A stretch of 64,000 nt of DNA, from assembly GCF_900108015.1 (NCBI RefSeq), contig NZ_FNVP01000004.1, positions 1 through 64,000 on the forward strand. The letters run 5' to 3'. This DNA comes from Flavobacterium urumqiense (GTDB lineage: Bacteria > Bacteroidota > Bacteroidia > Flavobacteriales > Flavobacteriaceae). The first letter of the stretch is position 1. The number at the start of each line of letters is the position of its first letter. The notes below the pieces were generated by a model. It did not search any database. It was not told the DNA's origin and worked only from the letters and a program-made list of their open reading frames with translations. Of the stretch, positions 9,667 through 16,933 are shown one piece after another. The position numbers and the translations under genes were made by a program.

Positions 9667-10557
9667 ATGATTAAAATTAAAAAATATGCAGCGATTGATA
9701 TTGGTTCAAATGCAATGCGTTTGTTAATTACTAATATTGTTGAGCAGGACGGAAAGGAAACTCAATTTAATAAAAGCTCATTAGTTCGTGTTCCAATTCG
9801 TTTAGGGCAAGATGCCTTTACTGTAGGTGAAATTTCTGAAGAGAATATGGAGCGAATGTGTGATGCGATGAGAGCGTTCTACCTGTTAATGAAAGTGCAT
9901 AAAGTGGAGCGCTATATGGCCTTTGCTACCTCGGCAATGAGAGAAGCATATAACGGTAAAGAAGTTGTTGCCTTTATCAAGAAAAAAGCAGATATTAAAA
10001 TAGAAATAATCGACGGAAAAAAAGAAGCGGCAATAATAGCTTCAACTGATTTGCATCATTTATTAAAATCGGATCAAACGTATCTTTTTGTTGATGTAGG
10101 TGGTGGAAGCACTGAATTTACCTTATTTTCGAATGGTAAAATGATAAATTCCAGATCTTTCAAAGCTGGGACAGTAAGGCTGTTAAATGGTATGGTTTGC
10201 GATGTTGTTTGGGATGAAATTGAAAAATGGATTAAGATAAATACCCAAGATTATGATGAAGTTACACTAATAGGTTCTGGTGGGAATATTAATAAATTAT
10301 TCAAAATGTCAGGAAAAATAGAAGAAAAGCCTTTGTCTTATATTTATATGAATTCACAATATGCTTTTTTAAATACGCTTACCTACGAACAAAGAATATC
10401 AGAATTAGGTTTGAATCCTGATCGTGCCGATGTAATTATTCCAGCAACAAGAATTTATCTTAACGCCATGAAATGGAGTGGAGCAAGAAATATTTATGTA
10501 CCTAAAATTGGTCTTTCAGATGGTATTGTAAAGGCCATGTATTACGGTAAAATATAG
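9667..10557 (+). CDS. ppx: Exopolyphosphatase / Ppx-GppA family phosphatase
   Basis: A 296-aa actin-fold (ASKHA) phosphatase. The phosphate-1 loop is YAAIDIGSNAMRLLI at residues 6-20 and the phosphate-2 loop is FVDVGGGSTEFTLF around 140-153; a third Gly motif is LIGSGGNINKL. It is the short two-domain version without the C-terminal HD extension of E. coli Ppx, as usual in Bacteroidetes. It hydrolyses terminal phosphate from polyphosphate or pppGpp; the linkage to ppk1 favours polyphosphate. Same operon and strand as ppk1. Confidence 0.9.
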   Translation: MIKIKKYAAIDIGSNAMRLLITNIVEQDGKETQFNKSSLVRVPIRLGQDAFTVGEISEENMERMCDAMRAFYLLMKVHKVERYMAFATSAMREAYNGKEVVAFIKKKADIKIEIIDGKKEAAIIASTDLHHLLKSDQTYLFVDVGGGSTEFTLFSNGKMINSRSFKAGTVRLLNGMVCDVVWDEIEKWIKINTQDYDEVTLIGSGGNINKLFKMSGKIEEKPLSYIYMNSQYAFLNTLTYEQRISELGLNPDRADVIIPATRIYLNAMKWSGARNIYVPKIGLSDGIVKAMYYGKI

Positions 10558-10584
10558 GTTAAATAGCTAATTTCAATTAATTAA

Positions 10585-10755
10585 TTAATTAAATATTGGA
10601 GCGGCTTTATGTAAAAATATCCAAATAGACAAGCGTAGATTAAAGCTGTTCAGTGATGATGTTTTGGCAATAGTATCACCATCATGATATTGGAAATTAA
10701 AGTTCCGATAGGGAACAATTTCAGTGATTTGATACCATTTGATTACCTCGTTCAT
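10585..10755 (-). CDS. Possible 56-aa ORF, unrecognised, perhaps a remnant
   Basis: A short minus-strand ORF starting at ATG 10753-10755 encodes a peptide with the segments WYQITEIVPYRNFNFQYHDG and NLRLSIWIF, ending at TAA 10585-10587. Its codon use looks more gene-like than the surrounding AT-rich spacer, but I recognise no family and see no promoter. It may be a decayed fragment, as the neighbouring TMEM175-like ORF also is. The rest of 10558-10883 holds nothing else I can name. Confidence 0.22.
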   Translation of the reverse strand: MNEVIKWYQITEIVPYRNFNFQYHDGDTIAKTSSLNSFNLRLSIWIFLHKAAPIFN

Positions 10756-10883
10756 TAGTTATGTACTAAGTTTTGTATTTGTAGGAATTTAATGAAAAAA
10801 TAATTAATCATTTAATAAAAAGTATTTCTAAAATAAAAGGCACAATAGTATGCGCTAATTTACATTTTTGATTCGGATTATCA

Positions 10884-11228
10884 TTGAATCCTATTTTTAT
10901 TAAATGGACGGGAACACATCTTTTTGCCAAAGCCGCAATAATTTTATATGGTATATTTTTCTTTTTATGCTTCATTCATTATTGGATTCTCCAATGTGTA
11001 ATTATTATAAGCGAAGGAAAAGATTCATTGCGGGCAAAAGCTGTAGGGAAAGATACGAAAGGAAAAATCATTCTTTATTTATATTTTTTAGCGACAGTAT
11101 TTTCGTTTTTAAATGAATGGATTGCTGGTTTCATTTATATACTGGTTGCCATAGTATGGTTTAAGCGAGAGAAAAAGATTGAAAGAAAAAAAATTCACAT
11201 GAAACAGATCCACCTGAAAAATAAATAA
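10884..11228 (+). pseudogene. C-terminal half of a TMEM175/DUF1211-like potassium channel, N-terminally truncated
   Basis: The 114-aa ORF begins at a TTG just after an in-frame TGA at 10869 and reads like the second half of TMEM175-family proteins: FIKWTGTHLFAKAAIILYG, then a membrane helix, ISEGKDSLRAKAVGKDTKGK, two more helices and IVWFKREKKIERK, the usual basic C-terminus. The characteristic N-terminal half with the RxxxFSD motif is absent upstream, where only AT-rich spacer is found. I read this as a truncated, probably non-functional gene. Alternatively it could be a short three-helix membrane protein expressed on its own, which seems less likely given the TTG start and lack of promoter. 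Confidence 0.6.
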
Positions 11229-11325
11229 ATCCAGTTCAAAAAACAATAAATCTACATGAAGAATAGCTATTTTAAATTGTAAACATAACTATTGCAGTGT
11301 TTCAATTCAAATCTATTTCTTCAAT

Positions 11326-12006
11326 TTAAACATTCAAATCAAGTCCAAAAGTAGTTCGCAATAAATCAATATTTGGATTTATTTCAAGAAGCCTGTTGTA
11401 TCGGTCTTGGTCGTTAAAGTTTCTCTTGCTTTCAATACTTTCATTTACAATAACTTCTATCGTAATATCATGATTGTGTAAATGACCTTTCAAATGTCCT
11501 AGAAGACCGTTTTTCTCATTTTCAAAATCTAATTTAGATCCTTCATTTGGCAATTCTAGTGTGATGGCAGTTCCATTGAGTTTTGGATCGTTTATCAATA
11601 GCAGCGATTCCATTATTCTATAGCCTTTATCCCCTAAACGTTGGGCATATTTATTCCAAAATAGTAACATTTCTGTTTCCGTGAAAGCTTCTGTAGGCAA
11701 ATGAAGCACTTCTTTTACAATTCCTTTATTGCTTTCTTCCAATGCTTTTTTGGCGCGAATGCTTGATAATGAAAAAGCAGAAACTTTTGTTTCACTTGAA
11801 TTTGGAATACCAATTTTTACTATAGAAGCAGGAACTGGAATTGTTGTCGCAATAACTATAGCCTCAGGCTCATTCTCTTGAACTGATTCTATAACTTGAG
11901 CAATCGGTTTCGATTCTTCAGTTTTAGTTTGAACTGTTATTGAATAATCGTTCTTTCTAAAATAAGTTGGTGGGATTATAAATTTGTCAACTTTTTTTTT
12001 TCTCCA
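11326..12006 (-). CDS. dnaX: DnaX tau-specific C-terminal part, reached by -1 frame change
   Basis: In the frame one base back from the upstream dnaX ORF, codons are open from 12006 (directly after a TGA at 12007-12009) to TAA 11326-11328. Translation after the A-run gives VDKFIIPPTYFRKND, a variable Pro/Val/Glu linker, then VSAFSLSSIRAKKALEE and a compact C-terminal domain with LPTEAFTETEM and YNRLLEINPNIDLL, as in Bacteroidetes DnaX. It has no start codon of its own before residue ~84, so it makes sense only as the continuation of dnaX. If the -1 shift occurs at AAG 11991-11993, the fused tau would be 578 aa (357 + 221). Confidence 0.8.
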   Translation of the reverse strand, partial: WRKKKVDKFIIPPTYFRKNDYSITVQTKTEESKPIAQVIESVQENEPEAIVIATTIPVPASIVKIGIPNSSETKVSAFSLSSIRAKKALEESNKGIVKEVLHLPTEAFTETEMLLFWNKYAQRLGDKGYRIMESLLLINDPKLNGTAITLELPNEGSKLDFENEKNGLLGHLKGHLHNHDITIEVIVNESIESKRNFNDQDRYNRLLEINPNIDLLRTTFGLDLNV

Positions 12007-13061
12007 TCAAAAGTGATAGAGGCAAGTTGCATCAGACAAAGCTCAACAAGTAATCGCTGATTTTGACTTACTTTGTATTTTAAATCACAATCATTTGCAA
12101 TTTCGATTCCTTTCAAAAGAAAGTCTTGACTACATTTTTGTGCTTGCAAACCATACATTTGTTGCGCTTGTTCACCAACTTCCAATAATGATAAAGTGGA
12201 AGGAGTTTTAGAAACCAATAAATCTCTAAAATGCGATGCTAATCCTGATACAAAATGATGCGAATCAAATCCTTTAGAAAGAATATCATTAAAAGCCAAT
12301 AGTAATTCTGGAATTTTATTTTCCAAAATTAAATCGGTAACGGAAATGTATGTTTCATAATCTAAAACATTCAGGTTTTCAGTAACGGCCTGACGTGTTA
12401 AATCTTTTCCGCAAAAAGAAACTACTCTATCAAAAATAGACAAGGCATCACGCATGGCACCATCCGCTTTTTGAGCAATTATATGCAAAGCATCATCTTC
12501 ATAATTTACACCTTGATTGGTCGCAACTTCGGCTAGATGTTCTTTGGCATCTTTTACAGTAATTCTTTTGAAATCAAATATCTGACAACGAGAAAGTATC
12601 GTTGGAATAATTTTATGTTTTTCGGTCGTAGCCAATATAAAAATGGCGTGCTTTGGCGGTTCCTCTAGTGTTTTCAAGAATGCATTGAAAGCTGCTGAAG
12701 ACAACATGTGAACCTCGTCAATAATATACACTTTATATTGTCCCGTTTGTGGCGGGATTCGGACTTGGTCAATCAGATTGCGGATATCATCAACGGAATT
12801 ATTGGAAGCAGCATCTAACTCGAAAACATTAAAAGCAAAATCTTCGTTTGGATCATCATAACCTGGCTGATTTATTTTTCGAGCCAAAATACGAGCGCAA
12901 GTCGTTTTTCCAACACCACGAGGTCCTGTGAATAGTAGGGCAGAAGCAAGGTGATTGCTTTCTATGGCATTCAATAAAGTATTGGTAATGGCTTTTTGCC
13001 CTACAACATCTTTAAATGTTTGAGGACGGTATTTACGCGCCGATACTACAAATTGTTCCAT
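11976..13061 (-). CDS. dnaX: DNA polymerase III gamma/tau subunit, zero-frame product (361 aa)
   Basis: AAA+ clamp-loader motor subunit. Walker A is GPRGVGKT (residues 46-53), Walker B/DEVH is YIIDEVHMLS, and sensor 1 is ILATTEKHKI; residues ~240-350 form the oligomerisation domain III. The zinc-module cysteines of E. coli DnaX are replaced (INQPGYDDPNEDFAFNVFELD), which as far as I recall is normal in Bacteroidetes. The zero frame ends right after domain III at EKKKLTNL, giving a gamma-like product of motor plus collar without the tau tail. A TATATTTG box lies 18 nt upstream of the start. Either gamma and tau are both made through the A10G site, or the run is one A short through mutation or a sequencing error. 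Confidence 0.93.
   Translation of the reverse strand: MEQFVVSARKYRPQTFKDVVGQKAITNTLLNAIESNHLASALLFTGPRGVGKTTCARILARKINQPGYDDPNEDFAFNVFELDAASNNSVDDIRNLIDQVRIPPQTGQYKVYIIDEVHMLSSAAFNAFLKTLEEPPKHAIFILATTEKHKIIPTILSRCQIFDFKRITVKDAKEHLAEVATNQGVNYEDDALHIIAQKADGAMRDALSIFDRVVSFCGKDLTRQAVTENLNVLDYETYISVTDLILENKIPELLLAFNDILSKGFDSHHFVSGLASHFRDLLVSKTPSTLSLLEVGEQAQQMYGLQAQKCSQDFLLKGIEIANDCDLKYKVSQNQRLLVELCLMQLASITFDGEKKKLTNL
11991..12001 (-). promoter_or_regulatory. Slippery A10G run in dnaX: candidate -1 frameshift or transcript slippage site
   Basis: On the sense (minus) strand GGAG is followed by ten A and a G. Read in the dnaX frame this ends with codons AAA AAG, so it contains the heptamer A-AAA-AAG in the same phase as the E. 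coli dnaX -1 frameshift signal. The zero frame stops at TAA 15 nt later; the -1 frame has a TGA just upstream of the run, so the switch must happen in or right next to the run. I see no strong downstream hairpin, which would fit polymerase slippage better than ribosomal shifting. Confidence 0.6.
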
Positions 13062-13079
13062 AAAATTTTAATTCGAAAG

Positions 13080-13087
13080 CAAATATA
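13080..13087 (-). promoter_or_regulatory. Likely -7 promoter box of dnaX
   Basis: The minus strand reads TATATTTG here, an exact match to the Bacteroidetes -7 consensus TAnnTTTG, 18 nt before the dnaX ATG. A TTG at the usual -33 distance is not present, so this is a moderate prediction. Confidence 0.45.
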
Positions 13088-13167
13088 GGTTTTAATTTAA
13101 AGATGTAAAAATTTAAGGATTGAAAGATTTTATAATTTTTCAAATGGTTTTTAATTCCCAAATTCCT

Positions 13168-13246
13168 TAGCCCGGATAGCAGTGTAAATCCTTATGAGCC
13201 GGGTTTCGGCGATTAAGATTGCAACGGATAGCTGGAATTAGCTACT
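13168..13246 (-). ncRNA. Flavo-1-like structured element / dispersed repeat, copy 1
   Basis: Plus-strand ends are tagcccggatagcagtg and ggatagctggaattagct: outer arms TAGC/GCTA, an asymmetric middle, and an inner hairpin AATCCTTA/TTAAGATT with a GC-rich tip (ccgggtttcgg). A second copy with the same ends is at 44106-44206. Read on the minus strand both copies follow a gene's stop codon closely (here 51 nt after the MidA-like gene). From memory this resembles the Flavo-1 RNA motif of flavobacteria; the name needs a covariance-model check. Confidence 0.45.
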
Positions 13247-13297
13247 ACTAAATTGTAATTTCAAAAATATTAAATATTTCGAAATCTGATCGAATTG

Positions 13298-14410
13298 TTA
13301 GCCAAAAACGGCTTTTGAAGAATTTATAAATTTCAATCCTGATAGCGGATATTCGGGGACACCTTTTTGTTGTATTAATACTTTGAATTTCATTCCCATA
13401 TCGATCAATAATCTGTAATTAATAAGTGATTCCTGCATTGCCTGCGCCAGATTATTCGGGTTATTATTTAAAGCTGAATTTTGATATTCTTTGATGCCCA
13501 ATGCCAATAAAAATTGAGCTTGATCCACACTTCCGCAACAATCCATTCCGTATTGGGAACCCCAATGTGATATCGCAGAAAAGTTGGTGTGGGTTGTAAT
13601 ATCTTGTTGACCGATAAATTGATAAGGATTGTCGTTTTTTTGATGTTTGTAATAACATAAGAGTGTACCACAACTCCTGCGGTTGCTGTATAATTCAGCG
13701 GATAATGATCCATAATCTATGGTTATCACGTAACCTTTCTTCAAGGATTTAGAAATGTCTTTTATCCAAGATACAGCTTCCAAATTAATTTCGGTTCGAA
13801 ATCCTTCAGGCAATTGTACATTTAATGTAGCCAAATAATCGGCGAGTTCTTGTTTTGCAGGTTTCAAAATTTCAATAAAACCATCTTTATAATCTACAAA
13901 TACTTCCTTAAGTTGATCTTCCATAATTACTTGATGAACGGAAAAATTATCAATCAATTCATTAGATAAAATGCAGCCGTTAATTTCAGTAATTTCTTGA
14001 ATGGAGTTATACCAACTTACTTTTTCATGTAAATGTTTCTTTTGAATTTCTCGCATGCTAGAACTTTTTTCTATAATAGAATAAGTTAAGCTGTTATATA
14101 AAGAGATATTATTTTTGAGATAATCTAAAATATCATGACATAATAAACCAGTTCCGGCACCATATTCCACAATTTTAAAAGGCTTTTTTTCTAAATTTCG
14201 CCACATTTCTTCAATTTGACGGCCAATCATAGCCCCAAATGCAGCAGTAAGATTGGCACTGGTGTAAAAATCACCATCTGTCCCAATCTTGTTTTGTGAA
14301 GAATTATAATAGCCAAGTTCTGGATAATATAATGCCATTTCCATGAAATCCCTAAAAGACAATGGACCTTCTTTTTTGATTCGTTCTATTATGATTCCAG
14401 AAAGCAACAT
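13298..14410 (-). CDS. MidA/NDUFAF7-type SAM-dependent protein arginine methyltransferase family
   Basis: A 370-aa protein of the DUF185/MidA family, whose mitochondrial member NDUFAF7 dimethylates an arginine of complex I. N-terminal family motif: GPLSFRDFMEMALYYPELGYY (abbreviated here as GPLSFRDFME...YYPELGYY), then IGTDGDFYTSANLTAAFG, and the SAM-binding loop VEYGAGTGLLCHDIL near residues 81-95. IDYGSLSAELY and FIGQQDITTHTNFSAI are also family signatures. It is transcribed toward dnaX but separated from it by the structured element at 13168-13246. The substrate in bacteria is not known; no anomalies seen. Confidence 0.85.
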   Translation of the reverse strand: MLLSGIIIERIKKEGPLSFRDFMEMALYYPELGYYNSSQNKIGTDGDFYTSANLTAAFGAMIGRQIEEMWRNLEKKPFKIVEYGAGTGLLCHDILDYLKNNISLYNSLTYSIIEKSSSMREIQKKHLHEKVSWYNSIQEITEINGCILSNELIDNFSVHQVIMEDQLKEVFVDYKDGFIEILKPAKQELADYLATLNVQLPEGFRTEINLEAVSWIKDISKSLKKGYVITIDYGSLSAELYSNRRSCGTLLCYYKHQKNDNPYQFIGQQDITTHTNFSAISHWGSQYGMDCCGSVDQAQFLLALGIKEYQNSALNNNPNNLAQAMQESLINYRLLIDMGMKFKVLIQQKGVPEYPLSGLKFINSSKAVFG

Positions 14411-14501
14411 AGAATTTAGGAATTAAATCTTGATTTTTTCTCTCAAAAAATAGGATAAAAATAGTTTTCCGATAACTCAGAAAGTACAACTCAAACAACT
14501 A

Positions 14502-14801
14502 TTATTTTTTTCTTCCTTTAATGCTGATTTCGTTCAAAACTGTAGCAGCATCATTTTCGGAATTTGCAGAAAATCCAGCTACAAAAACGCCTTTTTTACC
14601 AGAATTGGATTTTATGCCATAAACAGTTGCTTCGTCATCAGGATTACTGTCGCCTTCGTATCGATATATGTGCTCGATTTCGTAGCGATGCGGATTTTTT
14701 ATAATATCATCTGTATGGAGATTAAAATCAAATGTATATCCTTTTTCATTTAAATCATCTAAGGCTTTAGAAACTGTGGCATAATGATACATATTTGACA
14801 T
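14502..14801 (-). CDS. Small conserved protein of a family often labelled phosphoribosylpyrophosphate synthetase
   Basis: A 99-aa soluble protein: [24 protein letters not shown], then [25 protein letters not shown] and a basic KGRKK end. Similar ~100-aa proteins are common in Bacteroidetes and are often annotated as phosphoribosylpyrophosphate synthetase, a label I find unsupported because no PRPP loop is present. The EGDSNPDDE segment is the family hallmark. No membrane helix or signal peptide. Function unknown; it stands alone, 91 nt upstream of the MidA-like gene on the same strand and divergent from rnpB. Confidence 0.75.
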   Translation of the reverse strand: MSNMYHYATVSKALDDLNEKGYTFDFNLHTDDIIKNPHRYEIEHIYRYEGDSNPDDEATVYGIKSNSGKKGVFVAGFSANSENDAATVLNEISIKGRKK

Positions 14802-14910
14802 AATAGAAGATTTATGGTTAATTATTAAAGGTAACTATTTTATTATGAATTTGTTGTCAAAGACTTGTTAAAGTAACTAATCTAAAATCTGAAAACAGGA
14901 ATAAATATCG

Positions 14911-14918
14911 TAAATTCG
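14911..14918 (+). promoter_or_regulatory. -7 promoter box of rnpB
   Basis: TAAATTCG fits TAnnTTTG with one change and ends 5 nt before the first base of the RNase P RNA, the expected distance for transcription to start exactly at 14923. Confidence 0.5.
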
Positions 14919-14922
14919 CATC

Positions 14923-15230
14923 GCAGACCGCCTTATCGTCGTCTCGATTTATCGGGAGGGAGGAAAGTCCGGACACCATAGGGAAGCATAGCGGGTAACA
15001 CCCGTCGGTTCGAGAAATCGAATTAGGACAAGTGCAACAGAAAGTATGTACAGGTAATGCTGTAGTGAAACCAGGTAAACTCTATGCGGTGAAATATCAA
15101 GTATATCAGCATTTAAGGACTTCTCGTCCGTTGTTGAAGGGTAGATAGTTTGAGTCCCGCAGTAATGCGGGATCTAGATAAATGATAAGGCTCCGATTTT
15201 TCGGAGACAGAATCCGGCTTATAGGTCTGC
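14923..15230 (+). ncRNA. rnpB: RNase P RNA (class A)
   Basis: About 308 nt. The 5' end gcagaccgcc pairs with the 3' end ggtctgc (helix P1). The universally conserved segments are present: gaggaaagtccggacacc near 14961, acagaaa and the gaaaccaggtaaactc-type region in the middle, and agaatccggcttat near the 3' end (CR V). It forms the catalytic subunit that matures tRNA 5' ends. A T-rich run directly after base 15230 can act as terminator. It lies alone between divergent and unrelated genes. Confidence 0.95.
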
Positions 15231-15280
15231 ATTTTTTTATTAAAAGATTAATAAAATTAGGATTGTAAAATCTAAAAGAG

Positions 15281-15343
15281 AACCATTAAGAAATTAAGTT
15301 TCATTAAGTCATAAGGCTTAATTTTCTAAATTTCTTAATGGTT
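15281..15343. repeat. Dispersed inverted repeat, copy A (AACCATTAAGAAATT)
   Basis: AACCATTAAGAAATT (15281-15295) is matched by its exact complement AATTTCTTAATGGTT (15329-15343). Nearly the same arm recurs at 45525-45588 in another intergenic region, so this is a dispersed palindromic unit and not simply a terminator. Confidence 0.7.
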
Positions 15344-15369
15344 TAATTTTTATTTTTAAATAAGTATTT

Positions 15370-16332
15370 ATGAAAACAAGAATTGGAATTTTAGGGATGG
15401 GTGGAGTAGGCGGCTATTTTGGTGGATTATTAGCCAAAGAATATACCGAATCTGATTCTGTTGAAATCGTATTTATTGCTCGTGGCGAAACCCAAAAGGC
15501 AATAGCACAAAACGGGTTGAAAATTATTTTCTCCGCAAGTTCGCTATCGCTCGGGTTATACGAAAGCGAAATAACTGTTTTTCCTAGTATCGTTTCAGAC
15601 AATTCCAAGGTAATTGGAAAACTCGACTACCTTATTTGTGCAACAAAAACCTATGATATAGAAGAGAGTCTTCTTTCGATTAAAAAGAACATAACCAAGA
15701 ATACGATTATTCTTCCTTTATATAATGGTGTCGATGCGCCAGAACGAATTAGTGATTTATTTCCCGACAACGAAGTTTTACAAGGTTGTGTTTATATTGT
15801 TTCGATGATTGTATCTTCCGGTGTTATTAAAAAGATTGGGACTTATGAAAAACTCTTTTTTGGATCAAGAACAGCTTCAATTACTGCATTAAATAAATTG
15901 CAATCCATTTTTGAGAAAGCTTCAATCGAAAGTTATTTGGTGGACACTATTGAAGAGACCGTTTGGGAAAAATTCATCTTTATTTCGGCATTGGCTTCCG
16001 CCACATCCTATTTGAATCAAAATATCGGGGAGATTTTAAACAGCCAATCGAGTAGAGCAGTATATGTTTCCTTATTAAACGAAATTACCATGATTGCGGC
16101 CGTAAAAGGACACAATTTACCTGCAGACATTATCCTACAAACAATTCTTAAATTAGAGAAAACTCCTCATGATGCCACTTCATCAATGCATCGGGATTTG
16201 ATAGCTGGACGAAAAATAGAACTTTTTTCTTTGACTGAGTTTGTTGTAAATGAAGGTGTTAAATATGAAATTGAAACACCAACTTACCAAATGGTATTAG
16301 ATAAATTATCAAGTGTTTTAATTCCTAATTAA
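15370..16332 (+). CDS. panE: 2-dehydropantoate 2-reductase (ketopantoate reductase)
   Basis: A 320-aa NADPH-dependent reductase of the PanE/ApbA family, converting ketopantoate to pantoate for pantothenate and CoA. The Rossmann fingerprint ILGMGGVGGYFGGLLA lies at residues 6-21; PLYNGVDAPERI, WEKFIFISALASATSYLNQNIG and the C-terminal SSMHRDLIAGRKIE match the family's substrate domain with its catalytic Lys/Glu region. Around residues 55-67 the protein carries FSASSLSLGLYES, an apparent insertion encoded by a near-perfect palindrome (15540-15570) and absent, as far as I can recall, from usual PanE sequences. Single gene downstream of rnpB. Confidence 0.88.
   Translation: MKTRIGILGMGGVGGYFGGLLAKEYTESDSVEIVFIARGETQKAIAQNGLKIIFSASSLSLGLYESEITVFPSIVSDNSKVIGKLDYLICATKTYDIEESLLSIKKNITKNTIILPLYNGVDAPERISDLFPDNEVLQGCVYIVSMIVSSGVIKKIGTYEKLFFGSRTASITALNKLQSIFEKASIESYLVDTIEETVWEKFIFISALASATSYLNQNIGEILNSQSSRAVYVSLLNEITMIAAVKGHNLPADIILQTILKLEKTPHDATSSMHRDLIAGRKIELFSLTEFVVNEGVKYEIETPTYQMVLDKLSSVLIPN
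15540..15570. repeat. Small palindromic element inside panE
   Basis: TTCGCTATCG (15540-15549) and CGAAAGCGAA (15561-15570) pair at 9 of 10 positions around an 11-nt loop. It is GC-rich relative to its surroundings, in frame, and encodes a Ser/Leu-rich extra segment of panE, as expected of a REP-like unit inserted in a coding region. Confidence 0.5.
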
Positions 16333-16345
16333 ATAATTGTAAGGA

Positions 16346-16933
16346 TTATTCCTCTTCACCATCATTTTCCGACGATTCATCTTCATCCGAATCCGATTCA
16401 ATTTCGAAAAAACTAAAAATAGAACCACCATAACTTTTCTTAAAAGAGAAATTAATCATGTGATCCAGTTTGGTGTATTTAGAATGTTCAATTACCATCA
16501 TTCCGTCTTGATTAAGTAATTCTTTTTCGAAAATTAATGATACAATTTTCTCAAAAGTGGCTTGATCTAAAGCGTAAGGCGGATCAGCAAATATAATGTC
16601 GTAAGATGTTTTACATCTTTCTAAATAAGTAAAAACATCACTTTTTGTGGCGGCAATATTAAAATCGAATTCAGTTGCCACTTGCTTAATGAATTTTACA
16701 CACCCAAAATCACCATCGACAGATGTGATAGGCGTACTCCCTCTGGAGGCAAATTCATAACTGATATTTCCTGTTCCAGCGAATAAATCTAATATTTTAA
16801 GTCCTTCAAAACTGAAATGGTTATTTAAAACATTGAATAATGCTTCTTTAGACATATCTGTGGTTGGACGAACGGGCAGGCCTTTTGGAGGAGAAATGCG
16901 TCTTCCTTTGTATTTTCCTGAAATGATTCTCAT
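16346..16933 (-). CDS. rsmD: 16S rRNA (guanine-966-N2)-methyltransferase
   Basis: A 195-aa RsmD-family enzyme that makes m2G966 in 16S rRNA on the small-subunit precursor. Start MRIISGKYKGRRI is the family's typical N-terminus; the SAM loop is ILDLFAGTGNISYEFASRG and the catalytic N-methyltransferase motif is FADPPYALD near residue 116. PTTDMSKEALFNVL is another signature. An unusual acidic tail follows residue ~178 (ESDSDEDESSEND). Its ATG overlaps the stop of the upstream DUF3822 gene by 4 nt, so translation is coupled. Confidence 0.95.
   Translation of the reverse strand: MRIISGKYKGRRISPPKGLPVRPTTDMSKEALFNVLNNHFSFEGLKILDLFAGTGNISYEFASRGSTPITSVDGDFGCVKFIKQVATEFDFNIAATKSDVFTYLERCKTSYDIIFADPPYALDQATFEKIVSLIFEKELLNQDGMMVIEHSKYTKLDHMINFSFKKSYGGSIFSFFEIESDSDEDESSENDGEEE

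Noticed and set aside
11326-11742. Independent 138-aa gene downstream of dnaX
   Set aside because: Its frame continues upstream to the A10G run with DnaX C-terminal sequence, so it is part of dnaX.
16930-16933. 4-nt overlap of DUF3822 and rsmD as evidence for a frameshift
   Set aside because: It is an ordinary ATGA stop-start overlap between two complete genes.
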